From NCBI GenBank assembly GCA_963732585.1, contig CAVSZY010000002.1, positions 124,001-188,000 of the forward strand: a stretch of DNA of 64,000 nt. Reading direction: 5' to 3'. Every line of letters starts with the position of its first letter. Within the stretch, counting starts at the first letter, position 1. Below are positions 9,801-19,366 of this stretch, one piece after another. This DNA is from WLMZ01 sp963732585 (GTDB lineage: Bacteria; Actinomycetota; Acidimicrobiia; Acidimicrobiales; Ilumatobacteraceae). Made by a program: the position numbers and the translations under genes. A model generated the notes under the pieces. It was not told the DNA's origin, did no database searches, and saw nothing but the letters and a program-made list of their open reading frames with translations.

Positions 9801-11087
9801 TCAGACGTCGAACAGGACAGGAATCTCGGTAACACCACGCTCGTAGAATCCGACCGGCTTCGGCGGGTCGACGGCTGGATCCAGCCGCAGGTTGGGCAGT
9901 TTCGCCAGCAACGCGTTGATGCCCACGTGGATCTCGGCTCGGGCGACGTGCATCCCGAGACACACGTGTGGTCCACCACCGAAGCCGAACGATGGCTTCA
10001 ACGATCGGGTCGGATCGAACTCGTCGGGGTTGTCCCAACGGGCGGGGTCGCGGTTCGCCGAGCCGATGGCCAGGTGAAGTACGGCCCCTTGTGGTAGGTG
10101 AACCCCGTGGAAGTCGATGTCTTCGGCAACCCAGCGTGAGAACATCGGGTCGGTCGGCATCCACCGCAGGGACTCTTCAACGACTGCCCGCAGCAGAGTC
10201 TTGTCAGCCCGAATCGCGTCCATCAGCGCAGGCCGCTCGAGCAGCGCGGCGATGGTGATACCCATCTGTTTCCACGTGGTGCCGGAGCCAGCCATCAACA
10301 GCAGGTAGATGAAGCCGTAGATCTCCACGTCGGACAGCTCGTGGCGGGTTCCGTCCTCATCGGTAAGTTCGGCCTGCACCAACACGGTGATGAGATCGTC
10401 CTGCGGGTCGACTCGGCGGGCGGCGACGATGGGTGCCAGCATGCCGATGACCTTCATCGGGTCACTGAGCGAGCGCCGCACCTCCAAGGCCTCCGACACC
10501 GCAATACCGAAGCTGCCAGTGATGGTCAGCAACGGGATGCTCGCGCAGAAATCGACATTCAGTTCGGCCTGCCCTTGTGGGCGAAGGCCATCGACGAGCG
10601 CGTTGACGGTCTGCTCGATCCAGTTTTGTATCCACCATTGGGCCTTCGCAGGCACGAACGACGGCTGCACCAAGCTGCGGTAGCGTCGATGGGTGGAACC
10701 ACCCATCATCAACATGCTGTTCATCATCGCCGATTCGATACCTCCGGCGGCCTGCTGACCAGGGATCGGGGTGGGCGACGAGGAGAACACCGTGTCGTTG
10801 CGGTATGCGGCGTCACATGCCGCATAGGTGAACGCCGTGAAGTGCGGGCGATCGGGATACGGCAAGCCATGGAACATCGGGTCGCCGGTGCATCCCGTGA
10901 GATCGTGCAATGTGCCCGGATGCACTGGCGCCTGCCGACGAAGTTCTTTCCAGATCGGGTACGGATCTTCGCTGTAATGCCCGCCGGCGTGCGCGTTGTA
11001 GCTGCTGCGCAAATCGAACAGCTCCCGAATCTGCCCGCGGTCGAGCGAACGCAGCTCGTCGGCCATGGAATCGTTGTGGCTACTCAT
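9801..11087 (-). CDS. Cytochrome P450
   Basis: 428 residues from the ATG at 11087, which overlaps the stop of the SDR gene (ATGA). An in-frame start 22 codons earlier lies inside the SDR gene and is less likely. Motifs are the I-helix MAGSGTTWKQMG, the ExxR motif in EESLRWMPTDPMFSRW, and the haem loop FGFGGGPHVCLGMHVAR with the Cys ligand. It is a soluble class-I bacterial P450 that needs a ferredoxin, which is encoded two genes upstream. It should hydroxylate the pathway substrate, but the family number and regiochemistry cannot be inferred. Confidence 0.95.
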   Translation of the reverse strand: MSSHNDSMADELRSLDRGQIRELFDLRSSYNAHAGGHYSEDPYPIWKELRRQAPVHPGTLHDLTGCTGDPMFHGLPYPDRPHFTAFTYAACDAAYRNDTVFSSSPTPIPGQQAAGGIESAMMNSMLMMGGSTHRRYRSLVQPSFVPAKAQWWIQNWIEQTVNALVDGLRPQGQAELNVDFCASIPLLTITGSFGIAVSEALEVRRSLSDPMKVIGMLAPIVAARRVDPQDDLITVLVQAELTDEDGTRHELSDVEIYGFIYLLLMAGSGTTWKQMGITIAALLERPALMDAIRADKTLLRAVVEESLRWMPTDPMFSRWVAEDIDFHGVHLPQGAVLHLAIGSANRDPARWDNPDEFDPTRSLKPSFGFGGGPHVCLGMHVARAEIHVGINALLAKLPNLRLDPAVDPPKPVGFYERGVTEIPVLFDV

Positions 11088-11863
11088 CGGGCAACGTGTC
11101 CTCCGTCGATCGGCACCAAAACACCGGTGATGTTCATTGCCCGGTCTGAGCACAAAAAGACCGCTGCTTCAGCGCAATCCTCAGCGGTGATCGGCCGTCC
11201 GAGTGGATGTCCGGAGCCGGCCGCAGATGCCACCTGAAGCAGTCCCTCGCCTTGGGCGGCAAGCCCGCCCGCAGCCATGAACCCTGTGAATGGCATCGCG
11301 CCGGGACAGATAGCGTTGGCGCGAATATTGAACGGGGCGCACTCAATGGCGACCGCTTTCGTCAGTTGATGCACGGCACCTTTGGTTGCTCCGTACACCG
11401 TCCCGCCCCATCCAACGAGACCCGCCACAGAGCCGGTGTTGAGGATCACGCCACCGTCGCCTTGCTTCTTGAACTGGATCACGGCGTGCTTCGACCCAAG
11501 GAACACGCCGCCGAAGTTGACGTCCACCAACCGCCGGTACTGGTCGAAGGTGTGCTCCTCGAATGTCATCCCGAGGCGCGGGGTGGGGATGCCGACGTTG
11601 TTGAAGATGATGTCGAGACGACCGAATCGTTCGACGCAGCGAGCGACGAACGCGGCGACATCGTCCTCGTTGGAGACGTCGGCTTGAACGGCGATCGCCG
11701 TACCGCCGGCGGCGCTGATCAGATCGACCGTCGCTTGCGCCTTGGCGCCGTCGAGGTCGACGACAACGACGTTCGCCCCCTCCACGCAGAACCGCAGCGC
11801 GGCGACTTGACCGACGCCGTTGCCGCCACCGGTGATGATTGCGTTCTTCCCATCGAGCAACAT
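11084..11863 (-). CDS. Short-chain dehydrogenase/reductase
   Basis: 259 residues from the ATG at 11863, preceded by AAGGAGGG. Classical SDR features are the NAD(P) motif GGGNGVGQ (residues ~12-19), VVVVDLDG with an Asp that favours NAD, NNVG, the catalytic Ser in NTGSVAG, the Y-x-x-x-K in YGATKGA, and a C-terminal IDGGHVAR. It probably oxidises the alcohol made by the P450. It is coupled to the P450 gene by an ATGA overlap and lies 7 bp after the ferredoxin gene. Confidence 0.93.
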   Translation of the reverse strand: MLLDGKNAIITGGGNGVGQVAALRFCVEGANVVVVDLDGAKAQATVDLISAAGGTAIAVQADVSNEDDVAAFVARCVERFGRLDIIFNNVGIPTPRLGMTFEEHTFDQYRRLVDVNFGGVFLGSKHAVIQFKKQGDGGVILNTGSVAGLVGWGGTVYGATKGAVHQLTKAVAIECAPFNIRANAICPGAMPFTGFMAAGGLAAQGEGLLQVASAAGSGHPLGRPITAEDCAEAAVFLCSDRAMNITGVLVPIDGGHVAR

Positions 11864-11870
11864 ATCGATG

Positions 11871-12078
11871 TCACCCTCCTTCGGTTGAGAGGCTGATCGC
11901 GCCTGTTGGGCACGCCTCGACAGCGGATTGGATTTCTTCGAGTTCGGCGGTGATGACATCGAGCACGATCGACTTCGCCTCGCCATCTTGCGGAAAAGGC
12001 TCCGGCCGCGTAAACGACGCACAGGCCGGCGCCCATGCACATTTCACGGTCGATGGAGATGATCAACTTGGACGACAT
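11871..12078 (-). CDS. P450-type 3Fe-4S ferredoxin, with one frameshift
   Basis: 68 residues once one T of the TTTT run (plus-strand AAAA, 11994-11997) is dropped. The start reads MSSKLIISIDREMCMGAGLC, giving C-x5-C. The end reads ELEEIQSAVEACPTGAISL, giving the last Cys-Pro. The missing fourth cysteine and the spacing are typical of 3Fe-4S ferredoxins that feed electrons to P450s. The gene lies between the amidohydrolase and SDR genes, three genes from its probable partner P450. As written the frame is broken. An insertion error in the homopolymer is the simplest reading, because everything else is conserved. Confidence 0.85.
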
Positions 12079-12088
12079 CGGGCAGCGC

Positions 12089-13291
12089 TTAGACGCGAGC
12101 TTGCACCGGCGGTTCGGCCGGGGTGAAGCGATAAAGACGCTCGGCGTTACCACGCAGAAGTTTGTATTGGACCTCAGCGGGAAGGTGACCGATGACCCGT
12201 TTTGCGGTACCGATGCAATCCGGCCAGGTGGAGTCGGAATGCGGGTAATCGGTCTCGCACATAATGTTGTCCTCACACAGCTCAGACAGGCTGTTGACGC
12301 CGTGGTGATCCTCGATGAAGCACCCGTACACATGGTTGCGGAACGATTCACGAATGTCGAAATTATCGAGATCGAGATCAGAGGTGGCGTGCCCGGCGAA
12401 TTTCTGGCCGCGCGAGACCCAGTAGCGCTGTTTGTCGACAACCTGTTCGGCGCGCTCAAGGAAGTAGGGCATCCAGCCGATTTCTCCTTCTGACAAGGCG
12501 ATCTTCAAGTTCGGGAAGCGCTCGAACATGCCGCTGAACAGCCAGGCGAGCATCGTGCCTGACGTGCGCATCGCCCCCCAGGTGAGGTTGGCCATGAACG
12601 GAGCATCCTTGGAGATCGACGGCAGAGTCGATGAAGAACCGACATGCATGCACGCCACCATTCCGGTCTCGTTGGCCATCGACATCACCGGATCCCAGTA
12701 GCGATCAGGGTCGTGAATGGTGGGTAGGCCGAGCGGCTCTGGGTTCTCCGAAAACGCAAAGGCGGTGACGCCCTTGGCGGCCATCCGTTCCATTTCCTGG
12801 GCGGCGCGCAGCGGGTCCCACATCGGGATCAACATCAGCGGGATGTAGCGGCCCGGGGCCGCGCCGCACCATTCCTCGATGAGCCAGTCGTTGTAGTGCT
12901 GGAGACATTCGAAACCGAACTCGCGATCGCTTGCCTCCAAGAACAACTGGCCACAGAAACGAGTGATCGTCGGGAAACACAAGGAGGCCAGAACACCCGA
13001 CTGATCCATATCCTCGAGACGAGCTACTGGGTCATAACAGCCAGCGCGCATCTCGGAGTACGGCAACGGCTCGGGACTGAACTCTTCTTTCGACTTGCCG
13101 GCAACCGCGCTGAGGCCGGAACTGGGCATTCGCTTGCCGTCGTAGAGCCAGAACTCGACGCCGTCGACAGTCTGCATATGCGGTGCTCGATCGCGATCCT
13201 TGACGGCGACACGATTGGTCCACAACGTAGGCGGCTCCAGGATGTGATCGTCGACCGAGATCAGCCAGTCGAGATTGAGGTCGGATGTCAT
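12089..13291 (-). CDS. Amidohydrolase-2 family protein
   Basis: 400 residues from the ATG at 13291, chosen because TTGGAGGATTCA precedes it; the in-frame TTG four codons earlier is the ribosome site itself. Metal-binding and catalytic regions seen are WLISVDDHILEPP (D-x-H), MVACMHVGSSS, and IMCETDYPHSDSTWP with the late Asp. The D-D-H start and the MCETDYPHSD end place it in the subgroup common in actinobacterial degradation clusters. It heads the ferredoxin-SDR-P450 run and follows the aldehyde dehydrogenase gene by 46 bp, so all are probably one operon. Confidence 0.88.
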   Translation of the reverse strand: MTSDLNLDWLISVDDHILEPPTLWTNRVAVKDRDRAPHMQTVDGVEFWLYDGKRMPSSGLSAVAGKSKEEFSPEPLPYSEMRAGCYDPVARLEDMDQSGVLASLCFPTITRFCGQLFLEASDREFGFECLQHYNDWLIEEWCGAAPGRYIPLMLIPMWDPLRAAQEMERMAAKGVTAFAFSENPEPLGLPTIHDPDRYWDPVMSMANETGMVACMHVGSSSTLPSISKDAPFMANLTWGAMRTSGTMLAWLFSGMFERFPNLKIALSEGEIGWMPYFLERAEQVVDKQRYWVSRGQKFAGHATSDLDLDNFDIRESFRNHVYGCFIEDHHGVNSLSELCEDNIMCETDYPHSDSTWPDCIGTAKRVIGHLPAEVQYKLLRGNAERLYRFTPAEPPVQARV

Positions 13292-13337
13292 TGAATCCTC
13301 CAAGGGGTGACGGCAAATTGGGGTTGCTGTGGGTTAC

Positions 13338-14813
13338 TCATCGGGCCAGTTCGCCAATGCTCATGGTCTTCACTTCTTGAAACTCGCGAATGCCTTCGAT
13401 GCCACGCTCGCGGCCGAGGCCACTGTGCTTGTAGCCACCTGCGGGCGCGTAGGCGCTGAAGACTCCGGCGTTGACTTGCACGGCTCCGGAACGGATGCGA
13501 CGCCCAACAGCTGTCGCCGCAGCCACATCCGCGCCATAAACCTGCGCCGAGAGACCGAACGGGCTGTCGTTGGCGATGCGAACGGCGTCGTCGACATCGT
13601 CGTAACCAATGACGACGAGCACGGGACCGAAGATCTCATCTTGTGCAGCCGGATTGTTGTTGTCGGCAACGTCGATGACGGTGGGCTCAAACCAATAGCC
13701 GCGCTCGAACCCGCCGGGACGGTTGCCGCCGACGCAAACCTTGCCGCCGTGGTCCTGAGCGAGGGCGACATAACGCTCGCAACGCGCGCGCGCCGCGGCA
13801 TTGATCAACGGGCCAAGTTGAGTGGACGGGTCGTTGGGATCACCGATCTTGAGCAAGCTGTACATACCGCTGACCGCGTGCACAACCTCATTTTTTCGCT
13901 CGCGTGGCACCAACATGCGGGTGGCGGCGACGCACGCCTGGCCTGATGTCATCGCCACCACCGCGGCGGCACCCGCGGCGGCCTTGCCAACTGCGTCATC
14001 GAGGTAGATCTGCGCCGACTTTCCGCCGAGCTCGAGCGATACCCGCTTCAACGTCGGTGCCGCTTGGGCCATGATCTGGCGCCCGACCGCCGTCGAGCCG
14101 GTGAACGACACCATGTCAACACGTGCATCGGTGGTGAGCAGCTCGGCACCTGCGGCACCCGACTCGGCGATCACGTTGAGAACGCCTGCGGGCAACTCTG
14201 CCGCCTCTGCAGCTTGCGCAAACACATAGGACGACAGCGGAGTGAGCGGGCTTGGCCGCAAGATCACCGAGTTGCCGGCCATCAGCGCCGGGATCAACTT
14301 CTGGAAGGCCATGATCAGCGCACCGTTGTACGGCGTGATCGCCGCAACGACGCCAATCGGTTCGAAGCGGCGCACGCTGAGCACGACGCGACCACGCGTC
14401 AGCTCGTCGACGGGCACCGGGTTGTGGTCCTCGTGCGGAATCGACCGGTACAGCTCGATCGTCGATCGTCCGAGCGTGAGGCCCATCGCCAGTTGAGCGA
14501 ACTGGGCATACATGCGAGTCTGGCCCGCTTCGGCGATCATGGTGTCGACCAGCATCTGACTGTGGCTCTCGACGTGATCGAGGAAACGGCGCAGTCGACT
14601 CGCGCGCTCATCGACGGCCAGGTCGGCCCACACGCCGCTGTCGAACGACGTGCGTGCCGCCACCACGGCACGTTCCACATCAGCAAGCGAGGTGTCACCG
14701 GCTAGGGCGACGCACGTCTCATGAGCGGGGTTCTCGACCTCGAAGGTGTTTTGCGCGGTGACCCATTCCCCAGCGACATAGGACCGCAGCCCGTCGATCA
14801 ATTCTTTCGTCAT
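13338..14813 (-). CDS. Aldehyde dehydrogenase (NAD(P)-dependent)
   Basis: 491 residues from the ATG at 14813, with GAGAGGG just upstream. ALDH motifs are in order: ITPYNGALIMAFQKL (cofactor channel and Asn), SFTGSTAVGR, VSLELGGKSAQI (general-base Glu), SGQACVAATR (catalytic Cys) and EIFGPVLVV. It should oxidise an aldehyde intermediate, a natural next step after P450 and SDR. A perfect 8+1+8 inverted repeat lies about 75 bp upstream, at 14888-14904. Confidence 0.95.
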   Translation of the reverse strand: MTKELIDGLRSYVAGEWVTAQNTFEVENPAHETCVALAGDTSLADVERAVVAARTSFDSGVWADLAVDERASRLRRFLDHVESHSQMLVDTMIAEAGQTRMYAQFAQLAMGLTLGRSTIELYRSIPHEDHNPVPVDELTRGRVVLSVRRFEPIGVVAAITPYNGALIMAFQKLIPALMAGNSVILRPSPLTPLSSYVFAQAAEAAELPAGVLNVIAESGAAGAELLTTDARVDMVSFTGSTAVGRQIMAQAAPTLKRVSLELGGKSAQIYLDDAVGKAAAGAAAVVAMTSGQACVAATRMLVPRERKNEVVHAVSGMYSLLKIGDPNDPSTQLGPLINAAARARCERYVALAQDHGGKVCVGGNRPGGFERGYWFEPTVIDVADNNNPAAQDEIFGPVLVVIGYDDVDDAVRIANDSPFGLSAQVYGADVAAATAVGRRIRSGAVQVNAGVFSAYAPAGGYKHSGLGRERGIEGIREFQEVKTMSIGELAR

Positions 14814-14887
14814 GACCCTCTCCGGCAGTGGTGGCGTGATGCCCAACGGCGAGAACGTTAGCAGTGCCAAGGCCGTCGTACCAGAGA

Positions 14888-14904
14888 AAATCAGAATCTG
14901 ATTT
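14888..14904. promoter_or_regulatory. Perfect inverted repeat upstream of the aldehyde dehydrogenase gene
   Basis: AAATCAGAATCTGATTT is an 8-bp perfect inverted repeat around one base, 75-91 bp before the ATG at 14813. Related GATTCTGA/TCAGAAT sequences occur before the CaiB operon (near 20659) and before the amidohydrolase (near 21888). It could be a second regulator site; binding is inferred only. Confidence 0.45.
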
Positions 14905-14945
14905 CGCATCCGACATAGCCGATTCTTCCAATCTGCAGAAGGTCC

Positions 14946-15995
14946 TCAGTCCACGAGTCCGAGGCGACGAAACGTGTCGTGATCAGCCATTGCGGTGCCC
15001 AGCCGCGGCATATGGATCATGACGACCGAGCGGGAACTGATCGAGGTGATCACCCACAAGAAGTAGCCGAACGAAAACCCACTGCGATACCAGTCCCATG
15101 CTTCATCCCAAGACGGCGGGGCAACGCCCAAGCGCTCCAACACAGCGAGGTAGTGGCGCAGCAGATCTTGCTCGTGCCGACGACGAGTGTCGACGTCGAG
15201 CACCGTTGCCAGGTGGTAGGCAACGTCGGTCGACCAATGACCCGGTTGGGTGACCTGCCAATCGAGCCAGCAGGCCCGACCATGAGCATCGAGATAGACA
15301 TTGCCGGAATGCGTGTCGCCGTGAACGACGCACATCTGTGGGCGATGCGCGGTACTCCCGAGGGCGGCGTGCACAAGCGTCGGGTCACGCAGTTCTGGCG
15401 CGAGTCCTTCGGCGCGTCCGTCGTTGAGCAGCGCACCGAGGCGGGCTTCGTCGTAGATTCTCTGGAACATCGAAACCGACGGCTGCAGCCAACCACAGCC
15501 CGCCGGGCGCGGATCTGCCCAGGTGGCTGCGTGCAAGCGGGCCAACTGTTCGAGGCTGTCTTTGGTGACCTCGACCGAATAGGGCTCATGGGCACCGAGG
15601 AATCGCCCGCCGCTACCGATCACGTCGTCCATCACAATGAGACCGCGACCCTGATCGTCGGCTGCTGCGTAATAGGCACGAGGCATGCGCATGTCAAGCC
15701 GCGGTGCAAGGTCGCGATAGAACTTCGCCTCTGGCGCCAGAGTGCGTGGTCCGTCGTCGAAATGCGCCTTCACGCAGTACGCACGCGATCGCCGCTGGCC
15801 GTCGGCGGCAACCAGCTCCACCAAGAATCGCGCCTTGTCTGCGAGAGTCTTTGAATGACCCGTCGAGACGACGGACAGGATCTCGTCAGTCTCGTCTATG
15901 TCGTCGAGCGCCCAATGCAACCACTGCGGATCGAGCACCTCGACCAACGTGGATGGAACGGCCACATGGTTGCGATCAGAATGTGATTTCACCAT
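14946..15995 (-). CDS. Aminoglycoside-phosphotransferase/ecdysteroid-kinase-like kinase
   Basis: 349 residues. MCVVHGDTHSGNVYLD holds the catalytic Asp and Asn, and CWLDWQVTQPGHWSTDVAYHL holds the metal Asp and downstream family pattern. It belongs to the same broad family as the gene at 8238 but to a different subgroup. It lies upstream of the aldehyde dehydrogenase in the same direction, with about 130 bp between them, and diverges from the LLM gene at 16065. A pathway alcohol or acid is a more plausible substrate than an antibiotic. Confidence 0.83.
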   Translation of the reverse strand: MVKSHSDRNHVAVPSTLVEVLDPQWLHWALDDIDETDEILSVVSTGHSKTLADKARFLVELVAADGQRRSRAYCVKAHFDDGPRTLAPEAKFYRDLAPRLDMRMPRAYYAAADDQGRGLIVMDDVIGSGGRFLGAHEPYSVEVTKDSLEQLARLHAATWADPRPAGCGWLQPSVSMFQRIYDEARLGALLNDGRAEGLAPELRDPTLVHAALGSTAHRPQMCVVHGDTHSGNVYLDAHGRACWLDWQVTQPGHWSTDVAYHLATVLDVDTRRRHEQDLLRHYLAVLERLGVAPPSWDEAWDWYRSGFSFGYFLWVITSISSRSVVMIHMPRLGTAMADHDTFRRLGLVD

Positions 15996-16064
15996 GACGA
16001 AAACCTAATATCGCTGCATCGGTCGCCTTCGGATCGGAGCGATTGCTCGACAGGTATTGCAGCC

Positions 16065-17021
16065 ATGAACGAATCTTCACTTGAAATCGGTGTCGTCGCG
16101 ACGGGCAACCGCGAGTCGATCGAGTCGCTGGAACAGCTCGCCGTCGACTCGCTGTGGGTTGGCGGCCACGTGGCCGCGCCCAACCCAAGTCCCGAGGCAA
16201 TGATGGGCCTTTCGCGTTTGGCCGCCCTCACCGAGAGGGTGAAGGTCGGCTCGTCGATCCTTCTGCTCCCGCTCTACCAGCCGGCGATCATCGCCAAGCA
16301 GCTGGCGGACCTCGACGGTTCGAGCCGTGGTCGACTTGTCGTTGGCATCGGGGTCGGCGGCGAATACCCCCAGGAATTTCGGGCGTGCGGGGTACCCATC
16401 GCCGAGCGTGGACGTCGCACCGACGAGATGATCCCGCTGATTCGGCGACTGTGGACCGCCGAGGAGATCTCCCACGACGGTCCGTTCTACCCGATGACCG
16501 AGGTGCGCATACACCCCACACCAGAACAGCGCGGCGGCCCACCCATCGTCGTTGCTGGACGTTCACAGGCGGCCATGCGCCGCGCCGCGACGCTGGGCGA
16601 TGGCTGGTTCCCCTACCTGTACTCGCCGCGGCGGTACGCGGCCTCGGTCGCCACCGTGCGTGCGGTCGCGACGCAAGTTGGGCGCGACCTCAGCACCTCG
16701 GCCGAGCGCCCCTTCAACTGGTACGTGTGGGTCTTCGTCAATATCGCCGACGATGGCACCGAAGCGCGTCAGCGGGCGGCCCGATCGATGGGCGGTACCT
16801 ACGGCCAAGACTTTCTTGCGATGGTCGACAGCGTGGCCGCCGCCGGCACTGGCGACGAGGTTCTCGCCAAGCTCAAGGAGTTCTACGATGCCGGGGCTCG
16901 GCATTTCGTGTTCTGCCCTGCCACGGCGAAAGCCGACCAGAAGCCCGTGATCGACAGATTGTTCGGCGAGGTGGTGCCCGCGTTACACGAGTACGCCAAC
17001 AGACTCGATTCCGCTCAGTAG
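16065..17021 (+). CDS. LLM-class (luciferase-like) probable F420-dependent oxidoreductase
   Basis: 318 residues. The TIM-barrel family is recognised from VDSLWVGGHVAAP, LTERVKVGSSILLLPLYQPA, KQLADLDGSSRGRLVVGIGVGGEYPQEF, and RRAATLGDGWFPYLYSPRRY. In actinobacteria most such proteins use F420, fitting the DDN-like protein at 9330, but FMN cannot be excluded. It is a single plus-strand gene between minus-strand operons, and its end overlaps the TetR gene by 7 bp. The reaction is unknown. Confidence 0.88.
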   Translation: MNESSLEIGVVATGNRESIESLEQLAVDSLWVGGHVAAPNPSPEAMMGLSRLAALTERVKVGSSILLLPLYQPAIIAKQLADLDGSSRGRLVVGIGVGGEYPQEFRACGVPIAERGRRTDEMIPLIRRLWTAEEISHDGPFYPMTEVRIHPTPEQRGGPPIVVAGRSQAAMRRAATLGDGWFPYLYSPRRYAASVATVRAVATQVGRDLSTSAERPFNWYVWVFVNIADDGTEARQRAARSMGGTYGQDFLAMVDSVAAAGTGDEVLAKLKEFYDAGARHFVFCPATAKADQKPVIDRLFGEVVPALHEYANRLDSAQ

Positions 17022-17728
17022 GCAACCTCGTCGCGACTGCTCCCACCCATGGCCGTAAGGCAAAAATCCCACACCTGGGCGGCCAGGTCGGGTGGCGGCG
17101 GCTCGGGCGAGAAGGTGTAGTTGTGAAAGCTAGACACGACAAGTTGCGTGACGAACCGGGCGTCGCGCTCGCAGTCGGACGATTTCAGTTGCCCCACCTC
17201 GGTGGCTGCTTGGATCTCGGGCACCAGCATCGCCGAGAAGGCACCGACCGCTCGCTCGATCTCCTGGGGGTAAAACTGCTGCAGCCGATACCGCTCGGCG
17301 GCGAAGAACTTTCCCGCCGGCGTGCCGCCGTTTGGGCCGAGCAGCTGCAGTGTGGTCTCGACATACCATTTGACTCGTTGCACCGGCTCCGTCAAGTGCA
17401 TAGATCCAGAACGCAAAAACGCGCATGCCTCGGCGATGCGCTGTTCGATCACCGCCAGCACGACTTCGTCCCGGCCGGCGAAGTAGCGGTAGAACGTCTG
17501 CAATGAGACGCCGCCCTGCCTGGCAAGTTCTTGGATCGTGAAATCGCCACCGCGCTGCAAACTGATCTCACAGGCAGCATCGACAACTCGTTGCGCGGGC
17601 CGACTCACTCGCTTTGCACGTGACTTCGACCCGGAACGCTGCGCCGACCGCTCCGGCCAACCAGCGACAAACGCCTGTCTCAGTAACGACGTCTCGGAGC
17701 TTTCTCGCTGCTCTGTCGCTTCGCTCAC
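17015..17728 (-). CDS. TetR-family transcriptional regulator
   Basis: 237 residues, with a basic Arg/Ser-rich N-terminal extension of ~45 residues before the HTH: VVDAACEISLQRGGDFTIQELARQ then GGVSLQTFYRYFAGRDEVVLAV, the classic TetR helix-turn-helix. The C-terminal ligand domain is divergent. The GTG start follows the thiolase-fold gene by 18 bp, so the regulator is last in the CaiB-DUF35-thiolase operon. It is the only regulator in the catabolic island and so the best candidate for binding the shared TYGAC-N6-RTCA-like sites, which is inference. Confidence 0.9.
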   Translation of the reverse strand: MSEATEQRESSETSLLRQAFVAGWPERSAQRSGSKSRAKRVSRPAQRVVDAACEISLQRGGDFTIQELARQGGVSLQTFYRYFAGRDEVVLAVIEQRIAEACAFLRSGSMHLTEPVQRVKWYVETTLQLLGPNGGTPAGKFFAAERYRLQQFYPQEIERAVGAFSAMLVPEIQAATEVGQLKSSDCERDARFVTQLVVSSFHNYTFSPEPPPPDLAAQVWDFCLTAMGGSSRDEVAY

Positions 17729-17746
17729 ATCATCTCCCTGCTTGAC

Positions 17747-18950
17747 CTACTTCTCGCCAGAGCGGTATACCACCGCGCCGCCAAGATGCGGCGACGAGTG
17801 GCATGCGAGGCCGACAGAAACGTGGTCTCGCTGACGGTGTGCGGCTCGACCGGACAGTTGAAGATAACACTCGAGCATCTGCGGGATTCCGTGCATTCTC
17901 CCGTTGCCCAACGCTCCGCCACCCGACAGCACCGGCAGGGCGCCGGGTCGATCGCTGTCGATACCGCCGTCGCTGACAAAACGGTGTGCTTCACCGACCG
18001 GGCAGAAGCCAAGCACCTCTAACCAGAGGTAGACGAGCGGCGAAAACCCGTCATAGACCTGCGGCAGGTCGATACCGCCTGGACCAATTCCCGCACTGCG
18101 CCACAGGCGCTGCGCGAGTGCAGTGCCTGTTTCCATAATGTCGTCGAGCGGCCAATGCAAGGGCAGACGCCGACGAGTCGGCATCGCGCTCGGCGTAGCC
18201 GCTGACCAATACCGGCCGATGCGCCAGATCACGGGCACGCTCTGCCGAGGTGAAAATAAACGCCGCCGCACCGTCGACGGGCAGGTCACAGTCGAGGCGC
18301 CCGATCGGATCGTTGATCATCGGCGCGGCGAGATACGCCTCGGGCGTCAGTGGCTTGTCGTGCCAGTACGACCACGGGATTCGGGCCCCATTCTTGCGCG
18401 CCTCGACAAGGACGGCTGCCATGGCCTCACGGCTCGCCGAATAGCGCTGCAGATACTCGTTATAGGTGAGCCCGATCATGGCCATCGGCCCGAAGAAACC
18501 CTGTGGGGCGGTCCACTGCAGGGCACCGGCGGCGGCGTGAAGTGCGCTGGAGTGATAGGCGCCGGTTGGATTGTGTAGCGACCGATGTACCAACACGTAA
18601 TCCGCGGCACCGCTGGCGATGGCATTGGTGGCCAGTGCGACAACGCCGGGGATCTGGCCAAACCCCTGGAATCCGGCGACGTACGCCGGGTCGACGCCAA
18701 GACGTGCAGCTAACCACGCGGAGCTCACCGTGCTCACACCGTCTTGAACAGCGTGATCTCCAGCGGTAGGGAACAACGTCGAGCATACGAAGCCGTCGAT
18801 CTGGTCGACCTTCAGCCCGGCGTCGGCGATCGCGGCACGGGCGGTGTCGAGCGTGACGAGTCCCAGCGGTCGCGCGGCGTGACGTTCGATCGGGCTCTGC
18901 GCGTATCCGACGATCGCAACCTGGTCGCGGGCAGCGAGCGCACCGCTCAT
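17747..18950 (-). CDS. Thiolase-fold lipid-transfer-type protein, with one frameshift
   Basis: 400 codons after dropping one base of the GGG run at 18161-18163. The first part reads QVAIVGYAQSPIERHA, IDGFVCSTLFPT and DYVLVHRSLHNPTGAY; after the shift, LHWPLDDIMETGTALAQRLW and IDLPQVYDGFSPLVYLWLE follow. This is the SCP-x/thiolase-like family that works with DUF35 proteins as retro-aldolase or acyl-transfer partners. No standard thiolase nucleophile Cys motif is seen at the usual N-terminal position, as expected for this subgroup. The ATG overlaps the DUF35 stop (ATGA), so a two-subunit complex is likely. Confidence 0.83.
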
Positions 18951-19366
18951 GCCCTGGCCGACAGTTTGAACGCGGGGATCGACAGCTCATCGGAGAGGTC
19001 TTCGAACACCACGTCGAGCGCCGCGGCGAGCTCGAGAGGTGCCTCGACACCATCGAGCAGGCGTCCAATTAAGCGCACCTCAGGGGCATCGACGAGTTGC
19101 GCGTCGACCAACACAAAGGGCACTTCGAAACCAGGCAGAAGCGCCTGACGAGTGATAGTCCACGAACAGATCGTGGCTCGCGGGGCCACGGGCGAGAACC
19201 GAAAGTTGGGTTCTGTGGTGAAACACGTCGGACAGACGAGGTCGGGAGGCATCGTGGCCGCATTGCACGCCGAGCACCGGGCCACCGTCAGCACGTGATC
19301 TGCCGCCGCCGCCCAGAACGCTGCCGATGTCTCGTCGGGTACAGGGAGAAGGCGCGGCACGTTCAT
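18947..19366 (-). CDS. DUF35 OB-fold/zinc-ribbon protein, partner of the thiolase-fold protein
   Basis: 139 residues from the ATG at 19366, which overlaps the CaiB stop (ATGA). The N-terminal rubredoxin-like zinc ribbon has two Cys pairs, ARCSACNAATMPP and DLVCPTCFTTEP, followed by an OB fold (APRATICSWTITRQALLPGF). Known DUF35 proteins bind and stabilise thiolase-fold aldolases or hydroxylases that handle CoA-linked side chains. Overlaps on both sides make co-translation with its neighbours very likely. Confidence 0.9.
   Translation of the reverse strand: MNVPRLLPVPDETSAAFWAAAADHVLTVARCSACNAATMPPDLVCPTCFTTEPNFRFSPVAPRATICSWTITRQALLPGFEVPFVLVDAQLVDAPEVRLIGRLLDGVEAPLELAAALDVVFEDLSDELSIPAFKLSARA

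Noticed and set aside
8238..15995. Antibiotic-resistance phosphotransferases
   Set aside because: The APH fold is shared by many metabolic kinases; both genes are embedded in the catabolic operons, so drug resistance is not supported.
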